The position numbers and the translations under genes were made by a program. The notes under the pieces are model-generated. The model ran no database searches, was not told where the DNA came from, and was given only the letters and a program-made list of their open reading frames with translations. Below are positions 16,592 through 23,905 of a stretch of DNA of 64,000 bases, piece after piece. The DNA is from JACVRW01 sp040509755 (lineage in GTDB: Bacteria > Actinomycetota > Thermoleophilia > Solirubrobacterales > Thermoleophilaceae): the NCBI GenBank assembly GCA_040509755.1, contig JBEVKF010000023.1, positions 9,676 to 73,675 of the forward strand. The letters are read 5' to 3'. The number at the start of each line of letters is the position of its first letter. Position 1 is the first letter of the stretch.

Positions 16592-16607
16592 CTCATCGTT
16601 TCCTCAT
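16592..16607 (+). promoter_or_regulatory. Direct-repeat operator between regulator gene and ABC operon
   Basis: CTCATCGTTTCCTCAT: two CTCAT units exactly 11 bp apart, same CTCATCG core as the sites at 15616 and 15658. It lies 19 bp before the regulator start and 50 bp before the divergent ABC operon start. Confidence 0.6.
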
Positions 16608-16656
16608 GTGGGCCGGGTCCAATCGAGCAGTGACACGGCACTCGAAAGGGGATGTC

Positions 16657-16902
16657 ATGAAATCGACACACGTGGCCGGTGGACCGCTCGGAGTGGCCCG
16701 AACAGACCGTCAGCGCCGCCCGCGGCGCAAGCGGTACCGGCGACGCACTCTGCTCACGGTCGCGAATTGGATCGGGCCGATCCTGCTCGGCGCGACGATC
16801 GTGGAGGTGCTGGCGGTTGGCATGTTCGGGCTGGTGGCGGGCAGCTTCTTCGTGCTGCTCTTCCTGGCCACCTTCGCTGTAGCGAACAGGTGGGTCCGAT
16901 GA
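16657..16902 (+). CDS. Small membrane protein, first gene of the ABC exporter operon
   Basis: 81 residues from ATG at 16657 (preceded by GAAAGGGG). A very basic N-terminus (RQRRPRRKRYRRR) is followed by two adjacent hydrophobic stretches, LTVANWIGPILLGATIVEVL and GMFGLVAGSFFVLLFLATFA, so it is probably a two-span membrane protein with the basic end in the cytoplasm. No family recognised. Its stop overlaps the ATPase start (ATGA), so the two are translationally coupled; it may be an accessory subunit of the transporter. Confidence 0.65.
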   Translation: MKSTHVAGGPLGVARTDRQRRPRRKRYRRRTLLTVANWIGPILLGATIVEVLAVGMFGLVAGSFFVLLFLATFAVANRWVR

Positions 16903-17849
16903 CCGCCATCGACCTAGGACGCGGAATCCTCTTGCGAGGGCTGGTCAAAGACTTCGACGCCGATAGCGGGCCGATCCACGCTGTGCGAGGAATCGACGTG
17001 TCGATCGCCCCCGGTGAGACCGTGGCGCTGCTCGGCCCCAACGGGGCCGGCAAGTCGAGCGCGCTCGACATGCTGCTGGGTTTGTCGGAGCCGGACGCCG
17101 GTGCGATCAAGGTCTTCGGGATGAACCCCCACGAGGCGGTCAAGGCCGGTGCGGTCGGGGCGATGCTCCAGACCGGCTCTTTGATCGGAGGCCTCACGGT
17201 TGGGGAGATGGTGGCGATGGTCGCTTCGCTGTACCGGAACCCAATGGCGGTCGATGAGCTGCTGCAGCTCGCCGGCCTCGGGCGGATCGCCGGCTCACGC
17301 ACCGAGAACCTGTCGGGCGGCGAGGGGCAGCGCGTGCGCCTCGCTCTCGCCTTGGTCAGCGATCCCGAGCTGCTGGTACTGGACGAGCCCACCGTGGCGC
17401 TCGACGTGGAAGCTCGGCGGGGGTTTTGGGCCACGATGCGAGGCTTCGCCGCGCGCGGCAAGACCGTGGTATTCGCCACGCACTACCTCGAGGAAGCCGA
17501 CGCCTACGCCGACCGTGTGGTGCTGATGGCCCGCGGGCAGATCGTGGCCGACGGGTCAACCACGCAGATCAAGGCGATGGTCGGGTCACACACGATCCGG
17601 GCAACGCTGCCGCAGGGCGATCCCGCAGAGCTTGGCCGGCTGCCCGGCGTCATTCGGGCCGAGCGGCACGGCGAAACGGTGATTCTCACGTGCTCGGACT
17701 CTGACCTGGCCATCCGCGCACTGCTCGACCGCTACGGCGAGGAGCCGCGCGACATCGAGATCGCCGGCGCCGGACTCGAGCAGGCCTTCGTCGAGCTGAC
17801 CAGCGACGTTCGCACCAACGAGGCTCAGCCCGAGGAGGTGTTGACATGA
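16899..17849 (+). CDS. ABC-2 type exporter, ATP-binding protein
   Basis: 316 residues. Walker A LGPNGAGKSS, Q-loop in MLQTGS, signature LSGGEGQRVRLALAL, Walker B LLVLDEPTVALD and switch histidine ATHYLEEAD are all present. Note GGEGQR instead of the usual GGQ(R/K)QR and TVALD instead of TAGLD. The C-terminal about 80 residues are the accessory domain common in DrrA/CcmA-like drug exporters. It overlaps the genes on both sides by four bases (ATGA), so it is coupled to the small membrane protein and to the permease. Expected to energise export of an antibiotic or lipid-like compound. Confidence 0.93.
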   Translation: MTAIDLGRGILLRGLVKDFDADSGPIHAVRGIDVSIAPGETVALLGPNGAGKSSALDMLLGLSEPDAGAIKVFGMNPHEAVKAGAVGAMLQTGSLIGGLTVGEMVAMVASLYRNPMAVDELLQLAGLGRIAGSRTENLSGGEGQRVRLALALVSDPELLVLDEPTVALDVEARRGFWATMRGFAARGKTVVFATHYLEEADAYADRVVLMARGQIVADGSTTQIKAMVGSHTIRATLPQGDPAELGRLPGVIRAERHGETVILTCSDSDLAIRALLDRYGEEPRDIEIAGAGLEQAFVELTSDVRTNEAQPEEVLT

Positions 17850-18586
17850 ACGCAGCCGTCTACACCCGTTACGAACTGCTGCGGACGATCCGCAACAGGC
17901 GCGTCACCATCCTCTCCCTGGCTTTTCCGGTCGTGCTCTATCTCGCCATCGCGGGGCCGAATCGCCATATCACTGATTTCTCCGGGTCGGGTATCTCGGC
18001 TCCGCTCTACTTCATGGTCGGGCTCGCGGCTTTCGGGACCATGAACGCCATGCTCGCCGGCGGCGGTCGCATCGCCGCCGACCGCGCGGCGGGCTGGAAC
18101 CGCCAGTTGCGCGTAACTCCGCTCTCGCCGCGCGCCTACCTGGCTGCAAAGGTGCTGTGCGGTTACCTTCTGGCCCTCCTGAGCATCGCGTCGCTGTTCG
18201 CGTGTGGCGCGCTGCTTGGGGTGCGGCTCCCAGCCGAGCGCTGGCTGGCGATGACCGGACTCATCCTCATCGGGCTCCTGCCCTTTGCGGCGCTGGGCAT
18301 CGCCTTGGGACACCTGCTCAGCGCAGATTCCATCGGCCCAGCGGTTGGAGGGACGGTAGCGCTGCTCGCTCTGCTCGGGGGCACCTGGTTTCCCATCAAC
18401 GGTCACGGGCTACTGCACGACCTGGCCCATGCCCTGCCCTCCTACTGGCTCGTTCAAGCCAGCCACGTGGGACTCGGGGACCGCGGCTGGGGCCTCGAGG
18501 GCTGGCTCGTGATGGCGGCCTGGACCATCGGCCTCACCACCTTGGCCATCCATGTCTATCGGCGCGATACCAAGAGAGCCGGCTGA
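17846..18586 (+). CDS. ABC-2 type exporter, permease
   Basis: 246 residues with six hydrophobic segments and the ABC-2 pattern: N-terminal YELLRTIRNRRVTILSLAFP, then FMVGLAAFGTMNAMLAGGGR, the cytoplasmic RAAGWNRQLRVTPLSPRAYL motif, and paired helices up to WLVMAAWTIGLTTLAIHVYR. It forms the membrane channel of the exporter with the preceding ATPase, whose stop it overlaps (ATGA). The C-terminus is short and basic. Confidence 0.92.
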   Translation: MNAAVYTRYELLRTIRNRRVTILSLAFPVVLYLAIAGPNRHITDFSGSGISAPLYFMVGLAAFGTMNAMLAGGGRIAADRAAGWNRQLRVTPLSPRAYLAAKVLCGYLLALLSIASLFACGALLGVRLPAERWLAMTGLILIGLLPFAALGIALGHLLSADSIGPAVGGTVALLALLGGTWFPINGHGLLHDLAHALPSYWLVQASHVGLGDRGWGLEGWLVMAAWTIGLTTLAIHVYRRDTKRAG

Positions 18587-18623
18587 AGGAAGGCACCACC
18601 AAACACTGCACAAAGGAGGATCA

Positions 18624-19319
18624 ATGACCGCCATCTCAACACCACTGACCTCACGCCGCTTGACCCTGCCGGTGGGAGCCGCCGCCGCTTACATCTCAGC
18701 ATGGCTGGTCGGCCTCGCTATCTGGCCTGGGTCCCCGGGCGTGAATGCAAGCCCGACTCACGTGGCCGACACCTACGCGGCACATCACGGCTTGGCCATC
18801 GTTCAGTACCTGCTGGTCGAGGGAGTCGCCGGGATGGCGTTGGGTGCGATGGTTCTTCTAATCGGTCTCGGGCTGGGCGCGACCGGGAACCGGCGGGCGG
18901 GCACACTCGTGCTCATCAGCGGGCTGGCCGCCACGACCATCTCCTTGGCCCAAGCGGTACTGGGTGCCGTCATGGCCGCCGGCGCGGCACACTCCGCGGG
19001 CACCCAATCGACCGCCGATGTCTTCGATCTGCTCAATCGCATGGACGGCGCGAAGATGCTTTTGCTGGCCGCGATGGTCGCGCCGGTCGTCAATGCCTCT
19101 CGCCCGCCGAGGCTCCTCCCGGGCTGGCTGCACGCCGTCGGGTGGGCGCTGATCGCAGCCCTGGTCACATCCGGCGTCGGCTATCTCCTGCTGTCAGGGC
19201 CGCTGGCGATGGTGGCGGCGCTGTCTCTCGCTCTGCTCCTGGTCTGGGTCCCGGCCGCAGCCGTGACCTTCAGTCGCACCCGCCCCGGCGTGCCTCCGAG
19301 CCCGGGGGATGTGCTGTGA
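18624..19319 (+). CDS. Multi-span membrane protein of the exporter operon
   Basis: 231 residues from ATG at 18624, supported by AAAGGAGGA. Six hydrophobic segments are visible (PVGAAAAYISAWLVGLAIW, MALGAMVLLIGLGLGATG, TLVLISGLAATTISLAQAVL, MLLLAAMVAPVV, AVGWALIAALVTSGVGYLLL, MVAALSLALLLVWVPAAAV). A periplasmic loop after helix 1 carries SPTHVADTYAAHH. No named family; similar polytopic proteins of unknown role accompany actinobacterial two-component systems. It lies 37 bp after the permease and overlaps the start of the kinase gene, hence same operon. Confidence 0.75.
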   Translation: MTAISTPLTSRRLTLPVGAAAAYISAWLVGLAIWPGSPGVNASPTHVADTYAAHHGLAIVQYLLVEGVAGMALGAMVLLIGLGLGATGNRRAGTLVLISGLAATTISLAQAVLGAVMAAGAAHSAGTQSTADVFDLLNRMDGAKMLLLAAMVAPVVNASRPPRLLPGWLHAVGWALIAALVTSGVGYLLLSGPLAMVAALSLALLLVWVPAAAVTFSRTRPGVPPSPGDVL

Positions 19320-20706
19320 TCGAGAAATGCGCGCAGCCCCGCGGGCTCGGACGCTCTCGCGCCTCCCGATCCGGATCCGGCTCACGCTCGCGTTTGCCGG
19401 GGTCATTGCGGTGGTGTTCGGCGTCGCCGGAGTCTTCCTCGCGCGTGAGTTCTCCCGCGATCTGGACCGCTCTATCGACCAAGCGCAGCGGGTGCAGGTC
19501 GAGGACGTCGTGGCCCTTGTCACCGGGCCGCGAGGGCCGCCGGCGGTAGCAGAGAGCGGGGAGCCCTTCGCCCAGGTGTACGCATCCGACGGCCGGGTGC
19601 TGGGCACCACGGAAGCGGCGCGCGACGTGGTCCTGCTGCGGCCGTCCGAGGTCAGGCGGGCGACAGAGCGGGGCCTGCGGGTGAAGCGCCGGACCGCCGC
19701 CGACACCGACCTGCGCGTCCACGCGGTCGCGGTAAGCCTGCCCACCGGTGCGCGCGCCGTGGTGGCGGTTGGCGACTCGCTCAGGCGACGCGACGAGAGC
19801 GTGGCCTCACTCAACCGGCTGCTCTTGATTGCGCTGCCCATCGCCCTGTTGTTGGCCTCGTTCGCAGGTTACGAGGTGGCCGGAGCGGCCCTGCGGCCTG
19901 TCGAGCGAATGCGGCGTCGCGCGGCGGAGATCAGCGATCGCAACCCCTCGCAGCGGCTTCCCCAGCCGACCACGAACGACGAGATCGGCGCGCTCGGCAG
20001 CACGCTCAACGGGATGCTCGACCGCCTCGAAGAGGGGCTGGCACGTGAGCGCCGGCTGGTGAGCGATGCCAGCCACGAGCTACGCACGCCGCTCACCACC
20101 CTGCGCGCCGAGCTCGAGCTGGCGCTGCGCGGAGAGCGCGACGCCGCGACCCTACGCGAGGCGATCGCCTCGGCAGACCAGGAGGCGCGCCGGATGACCC
20201 GAATCGCCAACGATTTGCTCGTGCTCGCCCGCGCCGACCAGGGGCGCCTGCCGCTCGAGCCGCAGCCGCTGGTGGCGGGCGATCTGCTCACCGAGGCCGC
20301 CGAGCGCGCACGCGCGGCGGCCGCCGCCGACGGCCGGAGCGTGCTCGTCGCAAGCCACACCGCCTCCGACGCGGTGGTACCAGCCGATCCCGATCGTCTC
20401 GCTCAGGCGCTCGACAACCTAATCGGAAACTCTCTACGTCACGGAGCGGGAGACATCGAGCTGCGCGCCGAGCGCAACGGCAAGGCGATCGAGCTGCACG
20501 TGCTCGACCGCGGCTCCGGCTTCGACGCCGAATTCCTTCAGCGAGCCTTCGAGCGCTTCAGCCGCGACCGCGCGTCCAGCGCGGCCGGCGCAGGACTGGG
20601 CCTGGCGATCGTCACCGCCATCGCCAACCTGCACGGCGGGGGCACCGGGGCCCGTAACCGCGCCGGCGGAGGCGCCGACGTTTGGCTCTGGCTGCCTGAA
20701 GCATGA
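19309..20706 (+). CDS. Sensor histidine kinase (OmpR-partner type)
   Basis: 465 residues. Two membrane spans (about 22-45 and 165-185) enclose a sensor region of about 120 residues; a HAMP domain follows (ALRPVERMRRRAAEISDRNP). HisKA has the phospho-acceptor in VSDASHELRTPLTTLR. The ATPase domain shows the N box DNLIGNSLRHG, G1 LDRGSGF and G2 SAAGAGLGLAIV, so the kinase is complete. Starts compete: ATG at 19309 overlaps the preceding gene, ATG at 19327 is a close alternative. The likely partner is the response regulator at 15902, transcribed divergently 3 kb away across the exporter operon. Confidence 0.92.
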   Translation: MCCDREMRAAPRARTLSRLPIRIRLTLAFAGVIAVVFGVAGVFLAREFSRDLDRSIDQAQRVQVEDVVALVTGPRGPPAVAESGEPFAQVYASDGRVLGTTEAARDVVLLRPSEVRRATERGLRVKRRTAADTDLRVHAVAVSLPTGARAVVAVGDSLRRRDESVASLNRLLLIALPIALLLASFAGYEVAGAALRPVERMRRRAAEISDRNPSQRLPQPTTNDEIGALGSTLNGMLDRLEEGLARERRLVSDASHELRTPLTTLRAELELALRGERDAATLREAIASADQEARRMTRIANDLLVLARADQGRLPLEPQPLVAGDLLTEAAERARAAAAADGRSVLVASHTASDAVVPADPDRLAQALDNLIGNSLRHGAGDIELRAERNGKAIELHVLDRGSGFDAEFLQRAFERFSRDRASSAAGAGLGLAIVTAIANLHGGGTGARNRAGGGADVWLWLPEA

Positions 20707-20761
20707 AGGACCGTGCCAACGGGCAGCCCGCGTTTGTCCTGCTGCGGAAGCCGGCGGAGTC

Positions 20762-21340
20762 CTATGACGCATCCTTCAGCGGGACCGTCGCCGAGTCCGC
20801 GGGTGGAGGGGTCGTATCGTCCCGCTCGCCTCCGCGATCGTCGCCCTCTCGCGGCTCCAGATTCGGATGAACGCCCGCCGCGAGGCCTTGTGACTCGGCA
20901 ACGCGCCGCAAGAGCGAGATGAGCTGCGAGCGCTCTGACGCGTCGAGGGCGGACAGCAGCTCGACGTCGCGTTCGTCGGCTACGCGTTCGAGGTCGGTAA
21001 GCAGGTCGCGCCCAGCCGGCGTCAGGTAGAGCGTGTACGCGCGCCGGTCGACCGGGTCGCGGCGTCGCTCCGCGAGCCCACGATGCTCGAGGTCGTCGAC
21101 AAGCGCGACCACGGCGCTGCGGTGGATCCCCAGCGCGACGCTTAGGGCCTGCTGGGACTGGCCCTCGGAGGCGCCGAGGTGGCTGAGCATCCCGAAGTGC
21201 CGCGGATGGAGGTCGAGTCGGGCGAGGCGCTCGGCGAAGCGCCGATGCGCGTGGGTGCCGAGCTGCGCAAGCAGGAAGCCGAGACGCCGGCTCAGCTCCG
21301 CCGCCGCGGACGCCGGCACGCTGGAGGGCTCTTCGGGCAT
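20762..21340 (-). CDS. MarR family regulator
   Basis: 192 residues. Winged-helix core: HPRHFGMLSHLGASEGQSQQ, recognition region LGIHRSAVVALVDDLEHRGL, and wing ERRRDPVDRRAYTLYLTPAG, the DPxDRR signature of MarR. A charged, low-complexity C-terminal tail of about 35 residues (REGDDRGGERDDTT) is unusual. A 25-bp inverted repeat lies 24 bp before the start (21364-21388) and between it and the divergent glyoxalase-cupin genes, which are the likely targets. Confidence 0.9.
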   Translation of the reverse strand: MPEEPSSVPASAAAELSRRLGFLLAQLGTHAHRRFAERLARLDLHPRHFGMLSHLGASEGQSQQALSVALGIHRSAVVALVDDLEHRGLAERRRDPVDRRAYTLYLTPAGRDLLTDLERVADERDVELLSALDASERSQLISLLRRVAESQGLAAGVHPNLEPREGDDRGGERDDTTPPPADSATVPLKDAS

Positions 21341-21363
21341 CTGGCGATGATACCGCGCTACTT

Positions 21364-21388
21364 AAACTGTTTTTGGTATAAACAGTTT
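21364..21388. promoter_or_regulatory. Inverted repeat, likely MarR operator
   Basis: AAACTGT (21364-21370) and ACAGTTT (21382-21388) form a perfect 7-bp inverted repeat with an 11-bp AT-rich spacer. This is the only AT-rich stretch for several kilobases and sits exactly between the divergent MarR and glyoxalase genes. Confidence 0.65.
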
Positions 21389-21418
21389 TGCCTACAGCAT
21401 ATCTGGGAGGAGGAACGA

Positions 21419-21799
21419 ATGACCACGGTCAGCGTTCGCTACATCACCGACGACGTCGACGCCGCGGTTGACTTCTACGTCGAGCGGCTCGGCTTCAACG
21501 TCGAGATGCAGCCCGGACCCGGCTTTGCGGTGCTCTCGCGAGGCAACCTGCGGCTGCTGCTCAATCGGCCCGGCGCGGGCGGCGCGGGGCAGCCGACGCC
21601 CGATGGCCGCCGTCCCGCACCGGGGGGCTGGAATCGCATCCAGATCGAGGTCTCAGACCTCGATCGCGAGGTCGAGGTGCTGCGCGAGGCTGGGGCCAGC
21701 TTCCGTAACGACATCGTGACTGGGCAGGGCGGCAGCCAGACCCTGCTCGATGACCCCTCGGGCAACCCGATCGAGCTCTTCCAGCCCGCCGACGCCTGA
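21419..21799 (+). CDS. Glyoxalase/bleomycin-resistance (VOC) family protein
   Basis: 126 residues with the paired beta-alpha-beta-beta-beta units of the VOC superfamily: VRYITDDVDAAVDFYVERLG, LLLNRPG, IQIEVSDLDREVEVLREAGA and the C-terminal DDPSGNPIELFQP. The metal-ligand positions are only partly conserved (Glu in IELFQ present, no clear N-terminal His), so catalysis is uncertain. Start ATG at 21419 has a strong GGGAGGAGG upstream. Divergent from the MarR gene and followed by a cupin gene 41 bp downstream, probably one operon. Confidence 0.85.
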   Translation: MTTVSVRYITDDVDAAVDFYVERLGFNVEMQPGPGFAVLSRGNLRLLLNRPGAGGAGQPTPDGRRPAPGGWNRIQIEVSDLDREVEVLREAGASFRNDIVTGQGGSQTLLDDPSGNPIELFQPADA

Positions 21800-21840
21800 G
21801 CTCTGGTCTTCGCACCCGGACTCTGAAAGGAGCTCACACG

Positions 21841-22257
21841 ATGTCATCAGCGCCGAACCCCACCACCAGCGTCCTGCTGCGCAGCGAGGAGACCGACGGC
21901 CACGTATCCGTGACCGAGATCGTGGTCCCACCGCACAGCGCCGGCCCCCCGCTGCACACGCACGACTTCGACGAGGCCTTCTGCGTGCTCGAGGGCGAGC
22001 TGATCTTCAAGGTCGACGACGCCCTCGTCACGAAGGGCACGGGCGAGCTCTCCTTCGCGGCGCGCAACGTAGCCCACACGCTCGCCAACCACAGCGACGC
22101 GCCCGCGCGCTACCTGCTGGTCTGCACGCCCGCGGGCTTCGAGCGCCACTGGGCGCGAATGGCCGCCGACGCGGCCGGAATCGAGCCGCCGGAGTGGGCG
22201 CTGCAGCCGATCCCCGAGGTCACGGTCGTCGGCCCGCAGATCGCGGCGCAGGGCTGA
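21841..22257 (+). CDS. Cupin domain protein
   Basis: 138 residues. Cupin motif 1 is GPPLHTHDFDEAFCVLEGEL (His-x-His and Glu), and motif 2 lies around SFAARNVAHTLANHSDAPAR (His), so a metal site is plausible. Single-domain cupins of this size range from dioxygenases to storage or regulatory proteins; no substrate can be read. AAGGAG lies upstream of ATG 21841. Same direction as and close behind the VOC gene, so probably co-regulated by the MarR protein. Confidence 0.85.
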   Translation: MSSAPNPTTSVLLRSEETDGHVSVTEIVVPPHSAGPPLHTHDFDEAFCVLEGELIFKVDDALVTKGTGELSFAARNVAHTLANHSDAPARYLLVCTPAGFERHWARMAADAAGIEPPEWALQPIPEVTVVGPQIAAQG

Positions 22258-22303
22258 GGCCGCGGCTCGCTTGCACTCGGTGCTGCGCCCTTCCCTGGGT
22301 AGC

Positions 22304-23308
22304 TTAGGCCGCGGCCGCGACCGGCATGTAGTCGAGGGCGGCCGCGAGCGCCGCGCGGGACCCCGTCCCGAGCGCGGCCGCCACCGAGCGCAGTCGGTCG
22401 GTGGCCGCGTCGCCGGCCGCGTAGACGCCGGGCACCGCGGTCCGGCCGTCGCCGTCGGTAACGATCGTCCCGCCCGCGGTCAGCTCGCACCCAACCGACG
22501 CCGCCAACCCGTTCGGTTGCTCGCGCCGGGTACGCACGAACAGCGCGTCGCGCTCCTCGGCAGGCCCGGAGACGAACTCGATGCGATCCAGGCGGCCGTC
22601 GTGGCCCGCCAGTCCGCGAACCGGCTCCTCGCGGACGCGCACGCCTGCGGCGGCGAGCGACGCCCGCCCGGCATCACCCAAGCGCGCCGGCCCGTCCGTG
22701 AGCAGGACCACGTCGCTGCTCCATCCGGACACGACGAGCGCCGTGCGGACGACGTCCGGGCCGTTGCCGTGCACGGCAAGCGCTCGGTCACGCACCTCCC
22801 ACCCGTCGCAGAACGGGCAGTGGAATACCGACCGGCCCCACAGCGGCTCTATCCCCGGCAGCGCGGGCGGCTCGTAGCTCAGCCCATGCGCGAGCACGAG
22901 CGCGCGCGTGCGCAGCTCGCTCCCGTCGCCCAGCCTCACCCCGAGTCGCTCGGACCCCACGTAGGCATCGATGACGGCAGCGTCCCGCACCTCGACGGTC
23001 GGAAGGTCCACGAGCTGCTCGCGCCCGGCGCGGCGCAGGTCGACGGGCGCCACCCCGCTCTGGCCGAGCAGTCCTCCGATCGCCATCGACTTGCTGTTCG
23101 CGGGCCGGCCGGTGTCGAGGACCAGGACCCGCCGGCGCGCCCTACCGAGGACCAGCGCGGCGCTCAGACCAGCGGGGCCGCCCCCGACGATGACCGCGTC
23201 CAGCTGTGGCACGCGCGGACGCGGACGCCCGTGACGCAGACGCCGCCGCTCGCCATGCCTGATGGGCCGGAGCGAGGCGTTGGGGGGTGTTGCCACTTGG
23301 CTGGACAT
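22304..23308 (-). CDS. Thioredoxin reductase-like FAD/NAD(P) oxidoreductase
   Basis: 334 residues. FAD-binding VIVGGGPAGLSAALVLGRAR, a redox CxxC in VFHCPFCDGWEVRD, the NAD(P) domain GNGPDVVRTALVVSGWSSDV and the second FAD motif VPGVYAAGDAATDRLRSV. This is the compact TrxB-like family found as stand-alone enzymes in actinobacteria, whose electron acceptor is often unknown. The first about 37 residues are arginine-rich and not part of the fold, so the true start may be inside the called ATG at 23308. No thioredoxin gene is adjacent. Confidence 0.85.
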   Translation of the reverse strand: MSSQVATPPNASLRPIRHGERRRLRHGRPRPRVPQLDAVIVGGGPAGLSAALVLGRARRRVLVLDTGRPANSKSMAIGGLLGQSGVAPVDLRRAGREQLVDLPTVEVRDAAVIDAYVGSERLGVRLGDGSELRTRALVLAHGLSYEPPALPGIEPLWGRSVFHCPFCDGWEVRDRALAVHGNGPDVVRTALVVSGWSSDVVLLTDGPARLGDAGRASLAAAGVRVREEPVRGLAGHDGRLDRIEFVSGPAEERDALFVRTRREQPNGLAASVGCELTAGGTIVTDGDGRTAVPGVYAAGDAATDRLRSVAAALGTGSRAALAAALDYMPVAAAA

Positions 23309-23464
23309 GTTTGATCAATTGGACCGCAATAGGGTTCACGACTCATCGGTACGGCGAGCAAACCATTTGTTCAGCCGGGTCACTGTGATACGCCTCACAG
23401 ATCTGCCGGGAGTGACGGGCGCGGCGCCGACCCATCGCCCAGACGAGCCCGCGTCCGGGGCCGG

Positions 23465-23532
23465 GTCTTGTTCCGGCGGCGAGGGTCTGAGAATGTCAGT
23501 CCGCGCCGAGTCGGTTCTCTACGAAGGAGGTC
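23465..23532 (+). repeat. Leader sequence shared with the remnant at 10134
   Basis: About 68 bp that match 10134-10201 with scattered substitutions; GGGTCTGAGA, GAGTCGGTT and CTACGAAGG are common to both. It ends in the ribosome binding site of the gene at 23537, so it contains its promoter/leader. Confidence 0.6.
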
Positions 23533-23536
23533 TCCT

Positions 23537-23866
23537 GTGTTCGCTCGCGTCGCGATGTACGAGCAGATCGACGTCGAAGGTTGGGAGCCGGTCGCGAAAT
23601 GGTTCGAGGAGCACGGCGAGGAGTTGAACCAGCAGCTCGCCGGATACCACGGCTCGATGACTCTTCTCGATCGCGAGAACGCTCGGATGTACGGGATCGG
23701 CCTGTATGACACCGCAGACAACGCTCTCAAGGTCGACGCGGTCATGGACCAAGGGCCTCCGAGCGACATGCCACAGGAGCTTCAGGAGGTCATGATGCGC
23801 GGGACGAGGTCTCACAGGGGGATCTATGAGGTGGTTCAGGCCGACGGTCGCCTGAGCGTCTCCTAA
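23537..23866 (+). CDS. Small ABM/Dabb-like protein of unknown function
   Basis: 109 residues from GTG at 23537, six bases after GAAGGAGG (23523-23530). The protein (FARVAMYEQIDVEGWEPVAK ... YGIGLYDTADNALKVDAVMD) has the strand-helix pattern of a dimeric alpha-beta barrel. Downstream ATGs at 23555 would shorten the first strand. A decayed paralogue, with only leader and 3' end left, is found at 10134-10216. Function unknown. Confidence 0.7.
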   Translation: MFARVAMYEQIDVEGWEPVAKWFEEHGEELNQQLAGYHGSMTLLDRENARMYGIGLYDTADNALKVDAVMDQGPPSDMPQELQEVMMRGTRSHRGIYEVVQADGRLSVS

Positions 23867-23905
23867 CGGTCGCGGCCCCCGCACCTCTCCGGCTCCGCCC
23901 CAATC

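Noticed and set aside
23311..23318. TTGATCAA palindrome before the thioredoxin-reductase-like gene
   Set aside because: Only 8 bp, single copy, without regulator nearby; not enough for an operator call.
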